From the NCBI RefSeq assembly GCF_001421965.1, contig NZ_LMLP01000012.1, positions 124,805 through 188,804 on the forward strand: DNA of 64,000 nt, read 5' to 3'. Both the position numbers and the translations under genes were made by a program. Source of the stretch: Sphingomonas sp. Leaf67 (GTDB lineage: Bacteria > Pseudomonadota > Alphaproteobacteria > Sphingomonadales > Sphingomonadaceae). Below the pieces are notes generated by a model. That model made no database searches. It was not told the origin of the DNA and saw nothing but the letters and a program-made list of their open reading frames with translations. Shown here one piece after another: positions 24,585 to 33,047 of the stretch (the first letter of the stretch is position 1; each line of letters begins with the position of its first letter).

Positions 24585-26218
24585 GGAACCGCGAGGCGCT
24601 GCAGCATCGTCGCGTTAACTTTTGCATAGATCATTGTGGTTTGTATAGACGTATGCCGTAAAACGGTCGCAACGTCCTCGATAGTTCGACCACTTCGTAG
24701 CAACTCGGTTGCTAAGGTATGTCGAAATATATGTGCACCGCCTTTCAGACCAAACTTGGCTAGTGCTTTACGAGCGATATTTGCTACTTCTGAGGGAGCG
24801 CCAAATTGCACGTGTGGTCGACGACATCGAATAAATAGGTGATCGGACCGGGACGCCGGACGCCCTCTCGCAAGGTAGAGCTGAATGGCGTCACCTGAAC
24901 GCTGAGTTAGAGGGACAATGGCGGCTCGTCCGCCCTTTCCGTCGATCTTGATTGTGGCCTGCTTCCAGTCCAGATCGCCCAGCGTGAGCCTACCAACCTC
25001 GCCGGCGCGAAGACCAAGTTCGGCCAACAGAACCAGGATTGCTCGATCTCGCAAGCCGGTTGCGGTGCTGATGGAAACACTATCGATTATCTTTTGCGAA
25101 ATTCCAGGTTCAAGGCGTTTTGGCACATTCGAAAGCTTGTAACTTCTCCGCGATATCACAGCATGAATTAACGATGCGTCACATTTTCCTTCAAAGACAC
25201 AAAAGCCTAGATAGCTCTTGATCGACGATATAAATTTACTCTGTGATATCTGACTCCTTTTTTCAAACTCGGCGGATGCAACAGACCTAACTTGTTGCGC
25301 TGAGTATTTTGTCGCGTCTTGGCCAAGACTGGGAAGCCACTTTGCCAAGTCAAAGAGATAGCTATTTATTGTAGTATTTCTCAGCCCCCGGTTTTCGCGC
25401 AGCCATCTGCTATAGCGAATCATAACATCGCTAAGAACTAACTGATCTCGCCGCGTAATAAGCTGACCATGCTCGAAGAGGATGCTCTTTCCTGATAAGA
25501 AGCGCAAAAAGCGCTCAGAGTTCCGCGCACGGTCGGCTTGCAGCTCGCGAGTTGGGGGCCCATTATTACTCGCTATTCCACAACGGCATTGATGTTTTAC
25601 AAATGCCTGCACATCGCTGCTTGCTACCGAGGATCGTGGCACCCCGTTCAGAATCATCCACAGGACGAAATGAAGAGATGTCTTGGCGCAGTTGTCTGAG
25701 ATTCTTTGGCTAACCCCTTCCGATAGGAGCTTAGCTTTGAATACCTCGCAGCAACCCGGAAATTCTCGGGTCCACCCGGAATCTTGAATCTCGCCTTGGC
25801 ACTGTAAGAAAACTAGAAACCTCACAATAGGTTTGGTATGAGAGTTTGCGCTGTATCTCACGCCACAAGCCACTCCGCATTTGTGCTCGGAATACTCGTC
25901 AACTGTCTGAAGTTTGACGGTCGCGATCGATCGATTATCTTTGTATAGCCAAGCAAAAAAGTGTCTTATCGAAGCTCGGTACGTAAGTATGGATCCACGA
26001 TGTCCGATCAAGTCTATAAAGTAATCGATGTAGAGATCACGATTCTTATGCAAAGATATTGGGATTGGAGATTTGTATATTTGAAAGTGATTGATCAGCT
26101 TTCTGACATCGCCTCGAATTGGCCTGTCGAGATCCCAAAAAGCACTAGAAAACGCGTCGCATTGCGAGCCGTCGCCTGCTCCTGATTCTGATATGGTTCT
26201 CGAAGTGTTCGTTTCCAT
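24563..26218 (-). CDS. Tyrosine recombinase, first of a trio (RitA-like)
   Basis: This is the largest of the three, about 551 residues from ATG 26218 (an in-frame GTG at 26299 would add 27 residues). A long N-terminal region contains a core-binding domain (ILTYRASIRHFFAWLY) and a second such domain around residues 250-330. The catalytic domain follows with GLRAGEVGRL, HIFRHTLATELL, VLRHTSIQTT and the tyrosine of MIYAK. Three adjacent overlapping recombinases of different size on one strand define a recombinase-in-trio (RIT) element. The start choice is uncertain because neither candidate has a strong ribosome binding site. Confidence 0.85.
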   Translation of the reverse strand: METNTSRTISESGAGDGSQCDAFSSAFWDLDRPIRGDVRKLINHFQIYKSPIPISLHKNRDLYIDYFIDLIGHRGSILTYRASIRHFFAWLYKDNRSIATVKLQTVDEYSEHKCGVACGVRYSANSHTKPIVRFLVFLQCQGEIQDSGWTREFPGCCEVFKAKLLSEGVSQRISDNCAKTSLHFVLWMILNGVPRSSVASSDVQAFVKHQCRCGIASNNGPPTRELQADRARNSERFLRFLSGKSILFEHGQLITRRDQLVLSDVMIRYSRWLRENRGLRNTTINSYLFDLAKWLPSLGQDATKYSAQQVRSVASAEFEKRSQISQSKFISSIKSYLGFCVFEGKCDASLIHAVISRRSYKLSNVPKRLEPGISQKIIDSVSISTATGLRDRAILVLLAELGLRAGEVGRLTLGDLDWKQATIKIDGKGGRAAIVPLTQRSGDAIQLYLARGRPASRSDHLFIRCRRPHVQFGAPSEVANIARKALAKFGLKGGAHIFRHTLATELLRSGRTIEDVATVLRHTSIQTTMIYAKVNATMLQRLAVPWMGGGQ

Positions 26219-26348
26219 AATAGGTCTCGTCCAAATCTTTTGAGTTGGCGCGAGCGACACGCATGCGTTCCCTTCAGCGGGCGTTAGCCAACTTGACACG
26301 GCTTGAGCAGGCGAGGAGAAAGGCTGAGGTTTCTGACCAATCTCGAAG

Positions 26349-26383
26349 AGGCTCAGCTCTGCAAAGCTGGGCCTTTTCCTTTT
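26349..26383 (+). terminator. Candidate Rho-independent terminator
   Basis: AGGCTCAGCT and AGCTGGGCCT form a 10-bp stem (one G-T pair) around a short loop, followed by TTTCCTTTT. It lies between the recombinase trio and the Ner-like gene and reads on the plus strand, where no gene precedes it. It may protect the element from outside transcription. Confidence 0.4.
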
Positions 26384-26423
26384 CGCGCGATCGACGGGCG
26401 GCCTTATAAAGGCCTTCAGTGGA

Positions 26424-26678
26424 TCAGGTCGGTTCCATGGAGGCCTCCGTCGCTGCTAATTGGTATCGTTCGGGCCAAAGGTCCTCAGCCTTGCAACCCA
26501 ACTCAAAGGCGATTTGCGATTCGATCCTGCGGGATCGTCGAAAGCCCCGGCTTACGGTCGAGACAGTCGTTGGCGCTACGTTGAGATGACGAGCTACCGC
26601 GCTGAGGCTGCTTCCCTTGAGCTGAAGAGCCGCTTTAATGCGGTTATGGCGCTTCTCATCGATCACGTTCAGCTCCAC
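26424..26678 (-). CDS. Ner/Nlp-like helix-turn-helix regulator
   Basis: An 84-residue protein is almost entirely a lambda-repressor-like DNA-binding domain (RIKAALQLKGSSLSAVARHLNVAPTTVSTV), most like the Ner protein of Mu-like phages and the Nlp/SfsB family. Such proteins repress early promoters of mobile elements. It is divergent from the XRE-type regulator at 26730 with a 51-bp AT-rich gap (TGCTATATATCGCAACTGGC), an obvious place for a shared operator. It probably controls genes of this mobile block. Confidence 0.8.
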   Translation of the reverse strand: MELNVIDEKRHNRIKAALQLKGSSLSAVARHLNVAPTTVSTVSRGFRRSRRIESQIAFELGCKAEDLWPERYQLAATEASMEPT

Positions 26679-26729
26679 ACTTTGAGACTAAACCTATAAG
26701 TGCTATATATCGCAACTGGCAGGTGATAA

Positions 26730-27209
26730 ATGTCGTATGTTGATCCGGCAACCGAAAAGGGCGAAGGGAGCCGCGATATGGAGGGTCTAGCTAAGCGTTT
26801 GAGGCTTGCCCGCGAGTATGCTGGACTTACTCAGCAGCAGTTTGCCGATCGGATCGGCTATTCCCGGCGCCAAGTTCTGTCCTGGGAAAACGCGACAAAC
26901 TTGCCGCCGGTCTGGGCATTGGCGGCGGTGCGACAGGTGTTTGATATTGATCCTGAATGGGTTCTCACTGGTCCAGGAGTGATCCCTCTTCGCCAAGTTG
27001 CCTTGAGCTCGCCTGATCGACGACACCGCCTTTGTGGCGAGGTAAGGAGACTTGCAAAGCGCGCCAGGCTGAGCCTCCCAGAGGAGGTCTTACGCAATTT
27101 TGTCGATCTGATCGTGCGAGAACCGGAAGACGCGGAAAATGCGGCGAAGGAGCGCGTTCGTGATGCCTTTCACGCATTGTCTACAGGAGGCCCTTTTGAA
27201 GCGATCTGA
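26730..27209 (+). CDS. XRE-family transcriptional regulator
   Basis: The 159-residue protein has an N-terminal Cro/CI helix-turn-helix (LAKRLRLAREYAGLTQQQFA, then DRIGYSRRQVLSWENATNLP) at about residues 20-65. An unassigned C-terminal helical part follows. The pairing with the Ner-like gene resembles a phage-type switch. Its end overlaps the start of a small membrane protein gene, so the two are expressed together. Target unknown. Confidence 0.85.
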   Translation: MSYVDPATEKGEGSRDMEGLAKRLRLAREYAGLTQQQFADRIGYSRRQVLSWENATNLPPVWALAAVRQVFDIDPEWVLTGPGVIPLRQVALSSPDRRHRLCGEVRRLAKRARLSLPEEVLRNFVDLIVREPEDAENAAKERVRDAFHALSTGGPFEAI

Positions 27210-27471
27210 CTTGCGTACCAAGCTTTCCGATCGATTTGAGCAAGGACTTCGCGATGGGGTTGCTCTGGCTAGAGCCGGCAAATTCCGGAGGCCAAATTGG
27301 CATATGATCGTTGTAATGCTGGTATGTTCAGACTCGCTTTTCATAGCATCCGGAGCAATGGGAGCGTTAATGCGTGATCCGATCAGGAATTATCTTTTCA
27401 TAGCCGCGCTCGTACCCGGTTCGATTGTGATTGTTCTGCTTCACTGCAATCAACTGAAACTGCGCTCTTAA
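27196..27471 (+). CDS. Small membrane protein coupled to the XRE regulator
   Basis: A 91-residue frame starts at TTG 27196, chosen because a perfect AGGAGG (27185-27190) lies five bases upstream. The product has a basic cytoplasmic N-terminus of about 30 residues and two hydrophobic helices (MIVVMLVCSDSLFIAS and YLFIAALVPGSIVIVLL). It overlaps the last 14 bases of the XRE gene. I do not recognise the family. A regulator coupled to a small membrane protein recalls phage immunity or toxin-type modules, but there is no direct evidence. Confidence 0.55.
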   Translation: MKRSDLRTKLSDRFEQGLRDGVALARAGKFRRPNWHMIVVMLVCSDSLFIASGAMGALMRDPIRNYLFIAALVPGSIVIVLLHCNQLKLRS

Positions 27472-27543
27472 AGGGCCGGCTACCTATCGGTCTAAAGGCA
27501 CGGTCGAAAATTCGATCAGTGAACACGGCAACGGCGGGGTAAC

Positions 27544-28158
27544 ATGACAACAGCGATATTCGTACGGCACGGGCAAAGCACGGGTAATGCGGGACTCCCA
27601 TGTCACGATCTCGCAGAAATCGAGCTTACTGAGTTGGGGTACCAGCAAGCACGTGTACTCGCTGCTTCCTGGACAGACGCTCCATCTTTGATTGTGACCT
27701 CGCCATATCGCCGAACGCAACAGACAGCGGCGGCGACGATCGCAAGATTACCGGCCGTCCCGGTCGAGATCTGGCCAATTGAAGAGTTCACGTATCTTGA
27801 ACCGTCTCGCTGGAATGGCACCCTCAGCGTCGAGCGTATGCCATACCTCGAACAATACTGGGGTGACCTTGACCCCACGTACTGTGACGGTCCGGGGGCG
27901 GAAAGCTTTGCGACTTTACTACGGCGGGCCGAGGTAGCGCTCGAACGCCTCGCTAATCTGCCGTCGCAGTCGATTGTCTTTCTCTTCAGTCATGGCCAGT
28001 TCATTCAGGCGATTCGTGCGGTCGTTGCCGTGCCTGGCATGGATGACCAAGACAAGATGAGAGACTTTTGGCGGAAGGGTGAAGGGCCCGCCATCAGGAA
28101 TGCTCAGTGTTTAACCCTGCACCACAGCGTCGGTTGCTGGGCACTTGAACGGATCTAA
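27544..28158 (+). CDS. Histidine phosphatase family protein
   Basis: The 204-residue protein has the phosphoglycerate-mutase/SixA fold. The phosphorylated histidine is in VRHGQS near residue 9, a second arginine in TSPYRRTQQT near 55-60, the acid in the central region, and the second histidine in LFSHGQFIQA near 150. Substrates of this branch are diverse, from sugar phosphates to phosphohistidine proteins, and cannot be told here. It stands alone after a 72-bp gap. It may be a cargo gene of the accessory region. Confidence 0.85.
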   Translation: MTTAIFVRHGQSTGNAGLPCHDLAEIELTELGYQQARVLAASWTDAPSLIVTSPYRRTQQTAAATIARLPAVPVEIWPIEEFTYLEPSRWNGTLSVERMPYLEQYWGDLDPTYCDGPGAESFATLLRRAEVALERLANLPSQSIVFLFSHGQFIQAIRAVVAVPGMDDQDKMRDFWRKGEGPAIRNAQCLTLHHSVGCWALERI

Positions 28159-28236
28159 TAGTTAAACGAAAGACCGTCTTAGCCGTCGGCGAGCACGGGA
28201 AGCGGCAGCGCAAACTACGATGCGCTGGATATGTCT

Positions 28237-28689
28237 TTACCCTTCGTCGAGAACGCTCTTGGCCTCCTCGATCCCGAAACGCCAAAGCGGACCATCAAAG
28301 CCGTGTTTGCGAGCTTGATCGGCTTTCCGTTTTTCTCGCGACGTGAAATCATCAATCGCCGATTGAGGGAATTGCAGCTGCGCCATTGGCGCTGTCCTCG
28401 TCCCGGTGATGGCCAAAAATCCACTCGCAGTAAGCTGTCGAATAGCCGCACTCACTGCGCCTGGAGAAGAGCAGGTAAGCGTAGCGAGATCAGCTCGCGC
28501 AAACGGTACAGGACGGAAAAATGCTCCTTTTCGTTCCGCAAGTACGCCGAAAACAGAGCGGCCAGTTGGCGTGATCGGCGAAGTTTGGGAGGATAACGCC
28601 TCGCGTCCAAAGGCGGTCAAAACTGCCACTAGCAGGTCAACGGCTTCCTCCCGCCGCTCGGTTGCCTGTAAAGCTTGTCTAGAATGCAT
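28237..28689 (-). CDS. Winged-helix DNA-binding protein, function unknown
   Basis: A 150-residue protein starts at ATG 28689 with GGAGG at a spacing of five bases. The centre (FARADLATLTCSSPGAVSAA, then IRQLTASGFLAI) reads as a MarR/Crp-like winged helix-turn-helix, followed by a basic C-terminal segment (SREKRKADQARKH). No ligand-binding domain is visible. It is the last intact gene before the island edge. The longer frame upstream of 28689 lacks support. Confidence 0.6.
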   Translation of the reverse strand: MHSRQALQATERREEAVDLLVAVLTAFGREALSSQTSPITPTGRSVFGVLAERKGAFFRPVPFARADLATLTCSSPGAVSAAIRQLTASGFLAITGTRTAPMAQLQFPQSAIDDFTSREKRKADQARKHGFDGPLWRFGIEEAKSVLDEG

Positions 28690-29020
28690 CGCCGCCTCCG
28701 TTGTAATTTGGAGGCGATGCCCGGCCAAAGCCGGGCGTTCGTAACCCTGCACGTCGCACAAGGCGCCGCCGCTTTTAGGCAGAACCCTGGACATGTGCGT
28801 CGGCCACCCGGCCGAGAAACTCGACCAGATCGACGAAACAGTGGGTTACGACGCCCCACGAACGGGATTTACCGTATCGCTCAGGCCAATTCGCAGAATG
28901 TTATTCCGACGGCAACGCCAGACTGTGCAGGTTCAAAGTTATATGCGTCGATGTCGCGAAAAACGGGGTGACACCGGCCCAGAATTATTGCGACTCAAGA
29001 TAACTGGTTGCGCGGGATAA
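28690..29020. other. Non-coding stretch up to the island junction
   Basis: This 331-bp stretch precedes the break in the glycosyltransferase gene. It contains a small perfect hairpin (GCCCGGCCAAAGCCGGGC, near 28719-28736) and no credible gene. An in-frame TAA at 29018-29020 directly precedes the first glycosyltransferase codon, so the left partner sequence and the core gene meet at about 29020. Confidence 0.5.
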
Positions 29021-29614
29021 TACGAGCTGGGCCTGACCGTCCGCGCGCTGGGCGGGCGGGGGGTGTTCGTCCGCGCGCTCGAAACGCCGGACGGGCCACC
29101 GGTCGCGGTGCGGGCCTATTTTCCGGCGACCCTCGGCACCGCGATCCGGCAGAAGGCGCGCTGGATGACCGGGATCGCGCTGGCAGGATGGGACCGTACC
29201 GGCTGGCATCGCGGATGGCGCGATCACTGGATGCGGATGCGCGACCGGCGCACCATCCTCGCCATCCCGGTATTGGCGATCGCCTATATCGCGCTGGTGA
29301 CATGGGGCATCGACAAAGCGCTGCATTGGTGGCGCGGCAGCGAACCGGCGTCGGTCGAAACGGGCATGTTGTGGGTGTTGTTCGCCAATGTCGCGCTGTT
29401 CGGGTGGCGGATGGCGGTCCGGTTCGAAATGGTGCGGCGCGCCTATGGCCGGGGCGAGGCGCTGCGGTCGATTCCGCGCGTCTTCGTCGGCAATTTCGTC
29501 GCGCTGTTCGCGGCGCGGCGGGCGATGGTCCGCTATGCCGCGCTGCTGCGCGGGCAGCCGGTCCGCTGGGACAAGACCGCGCATCATTTTCCGACCGATC
29601 TGGCCGCCCGATGA
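29021..29614 (+). pseudogene. Glycosyltransferase family 2 (NfrB-like), 5'-truncated by the island
   Basis: From 29021 the frame reads YELGLTVRALGGRGVFVRAL and continues through AVRAYFPATLGTAIRQKARW, TGIALAGWDRTGW and two membrane helices to 29614. The start corresponds to the (E)DYELG motif and the later QKARW motif found in the second half of processive GT2 enzymes. The catalytic N-terminal half and its start are missing, and an in-frame stop lies immediately upstream. The remnant of about 197 residues includes the C-terminal membrane region. The intact copy would have been in an operon with the next gene, with which it shares an ATGA overlap. Confidence 0.7.
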
Positions 29615-30597
29615 CACCGGGGCGGGGGCGACCGGTGCGATTTCTGGCGGTCGTCACCGCCGGTTGGATCGGTATGCGGGTGGTGCTGTTGCTGCCCGAT
29701 GCGGTGGAGGTGGTGACACGGGGTGCGGCGGGGCTGGGGGTGCCGCGGGTCGTGGCGGCACCGGTGGCGACTGCGCACGGGTTACGCACGAGTTATCCAC
29801 AGGGTTCTACCGTCCCTTTTCCACCGTCTTATCCACAGAAGAATCGTTCCGTGGTTGGCGCCGTGCCGCTTGACCGGGTGGACTTTGCGTTGGTCGCGCC
29901 GGTCGCGACAGCGGTCGCGTTGCCCGACAACGCGGTTGCGGAAACGCCCGTCCTGCCGCGACCCGATCTACCGCCGACGGTCGCCCGGCCGGGGCTGACC
30001 GGCAGCGCGTGGATGGCGGTGCGTGGCGGGTCGGCGACGGGCGGACCGGTGCAACTCGGGGGCGGACAGGCCGGGGTGCGGCTGCGACTGCCGGTTGCCG
30101 CGAACGATCGGCTTGCGGTCGTCGGGCGCGTCGCCGCACCGCTGGCGGGGCAGGGGAGCGAGGCGGCAGTCGGAGTCGAATGGCGACCGGGCGGGGGGCC
30201 GGTGGCGATCGTCGCCGAACGGCGGATCGCGCTCGATCGCGGCGCGAACGGCACCGGGCTGGGGGTGATCGCCGGACTCGACCGCATGATCGGCGAGCGG
30301 ATCGTCGTCGAAGGCTATGGTCAGGCAGGTGTCGTCCTGCGCGCGGAAGCGCAACCCTATGCCGATGGCGCGGTGCGGGCGCTGTACCGCGTCGGATCAG
30401 GCCGGTTGCGGATCGGTGTCGGCAGCTGGGGCGTGGCGCAGCGCGAAGGCGCGCGCGTCGATATCGGGCCATCGGCGGTCGTGGTGCTGCCGGTGGCGAA
30501 GCAGGCGGTGCGGCTGTCGCTCGACTGGCGGCAACGGGTGGCGGGACGCGCCGCGCCGGGATCGGGGCTGGCCCTGACGCTCGGCAGCGACTTTTAA
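29611..30597 (+). CDS. Exported beta-rich protein downstream of the glycosyltransferase
   Basis: The 328-residue protein starts at ATG 29611, overlapping the glycosyltransferase stop. It has an N-terminal hydrophobic segment (FLAVVTAGWIGMRVVLLLP), a proline-rich low-complexity region to about residue 130, and then alternating beta-strand-like segments ending in a terminal phenylalanine (LALTLGSDF), as in outer-membrane barrels. It recalls the C-terminal part of NfrA-type proteins that pair with NfrB-like transferases. No enzymatic motif is visible. With its partner broken it may be poorly expressed or non-functional. Confidence 0.6.
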   Translation: MTPGRGRPVRFLAVVTAGWIGMRVVLLLPDAVEVVTRGAAGLGVPRVVAAPVATAHGLRTSYPQGSTVPFPPSYPQKNRSVVGAVPLDRVDFALVAPVATAVALPDNAVAETPVLPRPDLPPTVARPGLTGSAWMAVRGGSATGGPVQLGGGQAGVRLRLPVAANDRLAVVGRVAAPLAGQGSEAAVGVEWRPGGGPVAIVAERRIALDRGANGTGLGVIAGLDRMIGERIVVEGYGQAGVVLRAEAQPYADGAVRALYRVGSGRLRIGVGSWGVAQREGARVDIGPSAVVVLPVAKQAVRLSLDWRQRVAGRAAPGSGLALTLGSDF

Positions 30598-30609
30598 GGG
30601 CGCGTTTGG

Positions 30610-30673
30610 AAACTCGCGGTAGAGCGAGTTTCAAGGCGGTACCGGTACCGCAAAACGCGCATCCGCGCGTTTT
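30610..30673 (+). terminator. Triple hairpin with terminator-like last stem
   Basis: Three inverted repeats follow each other: AAACTCG/CGAGTTT around 30610-30631, GCGGTACC/GGTACCGC at about 30636-30651, and AAAACGCGC-ATCC-GCGCGTTTT at 30652-30673. The last stem begins with A and ends with T runs like a bidirectional terminator. The cluster separates the truncated operon from the TSUP gene. Arrays of this kind may be dispersed in the genome. Confidence 0.55.
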
Positions 30674-30734
30674 CAGACAGGGTCTAAGGCGTCTGGCTGG
30701 CCGAAGCGCCACGAACGCGGTAACCGGGGCGGCC

Positions 30735-31649
30735 ATGGATCTCTACCTTCCCATCGCCAACCTGTCGGTCAATGCGCTGGTCATCGTCCTGCTGGGCGGC
30801 GGAGTCGGGTTCCTGTCGGGGATGTTCGGCGTCGGCGGCGGGTTTCTGACCACGCCGCTGCTGATCTTCTACGGCATTCCGCCGACCGTCGCCGCCGCTT
30901 CGGCCGCCAGTCAGGTGACGGGGGCCAGCGTGTCGGGGGTGTTCGCGCATCTGCGGCGCGACGGCGTCGATTTCCGCATGGGATGGGTGCTGGTCGCCGG
31001 CGGCGTGCTGGGATCGATCGCAGGCGCGGGCATCTTCCGGCTGCTGCAATCGAGCGGGCAGATCGATACCGTCATCGCCATCCTGTACGTGGTGATGCTC
31101 GGGTCGATCGGCGCGCTGATGCTGAAGGAGGCGATCGTCGCGGTACGGGTGCTGCGTGGCGCGATCCCGCCCCGGCCGGCGCGGCGCCGCCACCATCCGC
31201 TGGTCGCGGCGCTGCCGCTTCGGTGGCGATTCTATGCGTCGGGGCTGTATATCTCGCCGTTCGCGCCGTTGTTGCTGGGGTTCGCGACCGGCATTCTGAC
31301 CGTGCTGCTGGGGGTCGGTGGCGGGTTCATCCTCGTGCCGGCGATGCTGTATCTGCTCGGCATGGGGACGCGGGTGGTGGTCGGCACGTCGCTGTTCCAG
31401 ATCCTGTTCGTCACCGCGGCGGCGACGATGATCCATGCGCTGACGACCAAGGCAGTCGATATCGTGCTGGCGGTGCTGTTGCTGATCGGATCGGTCACCG
31501 GCGCGCAGATCGGCGCGCGGTTCGCGCAACGGGCCAAGCCCGAATATCTGCGGCTCGCGCTGGCGATCATCGTGCTGGCGGTGGCGTTCCGCATGGCGCT
31601 TGGGCTGGGATGGCGGCCCGACGATATCTTTACGGTGCAACCGGTATGA
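30735..31649 (+). CDS. TauE/SafE (TSUP) family anion exporter
   Basis: The 304-residue protein has about eight membrane helices in two repeated halves, each with the family's GxxxGxxGxGGGF motif (GFLSGMFGVGGGF near 23-35 and GILTVLLGVGGGF near 190-202). TSUP proteins move sulfite, sulfoacetate, taurine-derived or other organosulfur anions. The start at ATG 30735 is the one that precedes the first helix. The stop overlaps the next gene (ATGA). It belongs to the core chromosome and is probably unrelated to the sulfite genes of the island. Confidence 0.88.
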   Translation: MDLYLPIANLSVNALVIVLLGGGVGFLSGMFGVGGGFLTTPLLIFYGIPPTVAAASAASQVTGASVSGVFAHLRRDGVDFRMGWVLVAGGVLGSIAGAGIFRLLQSSGQIDTVIAILYVVMLGSIGALMLKEAIVAVRVLRGAIPPRPARRRHHPLVAALPLRWRFYASGLYISPFAPLLLGFATGILTVLLGVGGGFILVPAMLYLLGMGTRVVVGTSLFQILFVTAAATMIHALTTKAVDIVLAVLLLIGSVTGAQIGARFAQRAKPEYLRLALAIIVLAVAFRMALGLGWRPDDIFTVQPV

Positions 31650-32407
31650 AGCGGGCGCTGATCCTCGCGCTGTTGGCCCCGCTGACGATGGCGGCGGCGG
31701 CACCGGTGCTGGTCCCCGACGTGTCGACCCGCGACGTGCGGATCGCGTACAGCTTTACCGGTGCCGAACTGCTGCTGTTCGGCGCAATCCTCTATCCCGG
31801 CGGGCGGGTGCCGCAGGGCGATACCCCGGCGGAGGTGGTCGTGGTGGTCAAGGGGCCACCCGAATCGATCGTGGTGCGCGAGAAGGAAAAGGTTGCCGGA
31901 ATCTGGGTCAACGCCGACCAGATGCGCTACCGCTCCGCTCCGTCCTTCTACGCGATCGCATCGGCGCGACCGATCGAGCGGATCGTCGACGAACGGACGC
32001 GGGCGATCTACGAACTGGGGCTCGACAGCCTGCAATTGTCCCCTAGCGCAGGCACGTCCGCCGAAGATCAGGCACGCTTTGCCAAGGGGTTCGTCGCGGT
32101 GCGGCAGCGTGCCGGGCTGTATGTCGAGGCACCGAACGCGGTCGAGATCACCGACGACGTGCTGTACCGCGCCAACATCACCATTCCGGCACGGGTGCCG
32201 GTGGGGACGTTCACGGCCGAGACGTTCCTGATCCGCGACGGCCGCGTGCTGGCCGCCGCCGTGCGCGAGATCGATATCCGCAAATCGGGGTTCGAGCGGT
32301 TCGTGGCGATGGCGGCGCAGCAGGCGTCGGTGCTGTACGGGCTGGCGGCGGTGCTGCTGTCGGTCGGGTTCGGCTGGGCAGCGGGAGCGCTGTGGCGGCG
32401 GTTTTGA
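31646..32407 (+). CDS. TIGR02186-family membrane-anchored protein
   Basis: The 253-residue protein has a cleavable signal (MKRALILALLAPLTMAAAAP), a large periplasmic domain rich in beta strands with the conserved FTGAELLLFGAI segment near residue 45, and one C-terminal membrane helix (LYGLAAVLLSVGFGWAAG). This matches an alphaproteobacterial family (alph_Pro_TM) that is nearly always encoded next to a TauE/SafE gene, as here with a four-base overlap. The role is unknown, probably an accessory to the transporter. Confidence 0.85.
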   Translation: MKRALILALLAPLTMAAAAPVLVPDVSTRDVRIAYSFTGAELLLFGAILYPGGRVPQGDTPAEVVVVVKGPPESIVVREKEKVAGIWVNADQMRYRSAPSFYAIASARPIERIVDERTRAIYELGLDSLQLSPSAGTSAEDQARFAKGFVAVRQRAGLYVEAPNAVEITDDVLYRANITIPARVPVGTFTAETFLIRDGRVLAAAVREIDIRKSGFERFVAMAAQQASVLYGLAAVLLSVGFGWAAGALWRRF

Positions 32408-32487
32408 CGCGTTCCCCCACCGGCGGTTCTCGACGGACGCTTCTCGACTGCGCTCGAAGCTGCTCGAACGGAACGGGTATGGTGAAA

Positions 32488-32985
32488 CTAGAACCCCTGG
32501 ATCGCGTCCGGGTCGATCGCACCGATCAGCCGGCGCGCGGCGCGGCGGGCAAAGGCAAGGGTGCAGCGTTTGCGGACATGGGCGGGCAGGGGGGTCGTCG
32601 CTGCCTCGCGCAGAATCGTCGCTTCGTAGCGGTCGGCGACGATGATGCCGGTGCGATCGGGCAAGAACGCCTCGCCGCGCAGCGGTGCGACATCGAAACC
32701 GGCCGGGACCGCCCAGAAATAGCGGTCGCAGGAGCCGAGATAGTCGGTCCATTTGCCGTCACCGAGCAGGTCGGCGCGCGAAACCTTGATCTCGACGATG
32801 ACGATCTGTCCGCGGGCATCGATCGCCATGAGGTCGGCGCGACGTCCGCCATCGAGCGGGACTTCGGCCATCGCGGTGAGATCATGGGCCAGCAACATGC
32901 GGGTGACGCCGCGCGCAACCTCTGCAGCGATCAGCGGATAGGGGTCGGGTGCGGGCGGCAGGGCGCCGAGGGCAAGACTGGCCAT
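32488..32985 (-). CDS. mmcB: MmcB-family DNA repair protein
   Basis: The 165-residue protein has a PD-(D/E)XK nuclease-like core: ADLMAIDARGQIVIVEIKVS near residues 50-69 and the following DLLGDGKWTDYLGSCDRYFW. In Caulobacter MmcB is a LexA-regulated factor in mitomycin C resistance. ATG 32985 gives the conserved start. It is alone on the minus strand; the 80-bp gap to the convergent TIGR02186 gene contains only imperfect hairpins. I see no clear SOS box upstream of 32985. Confidence 0.85.
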   Translation of the reverse strand: MASLALGALPPAPDPYPLIAAEVARGVTRMLLAHDLTAMAEVPLDGGRRADLMAIDARGQIVIVEIKVSRADLLGDGKWTDYLGSCDRYFWAVPAGFDVAPLRGEAFLPDRTGIIVADRYEATILREAATTPLPAHVRKRCTLAFARRAARRLIGAIDPDAIQGF

Positions 32986-33047
32986 CGGCCGATCATAAGA
33001 ACATTATGCGAACGATGGAAGCGCCTTCCGGCGACCGTCGGTGCAAT

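Larger units (their letters stand above)
22619..26218 (-). mobile_element. Recombinase-in-trio (RIT) element
   Basis: The core of the element is the three overlapping tyrosine recombinase genes, all on the minus strand. RIT elements are described in many proteobacteria and actinobacteria and lie between inverted repeats, but their movement is poorly understood. The outer ends were not resolved here; they should lie in 22258-22618 and 26219-26423. The lower GC of this block contrasts with both sides. Confidence 0.7.
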
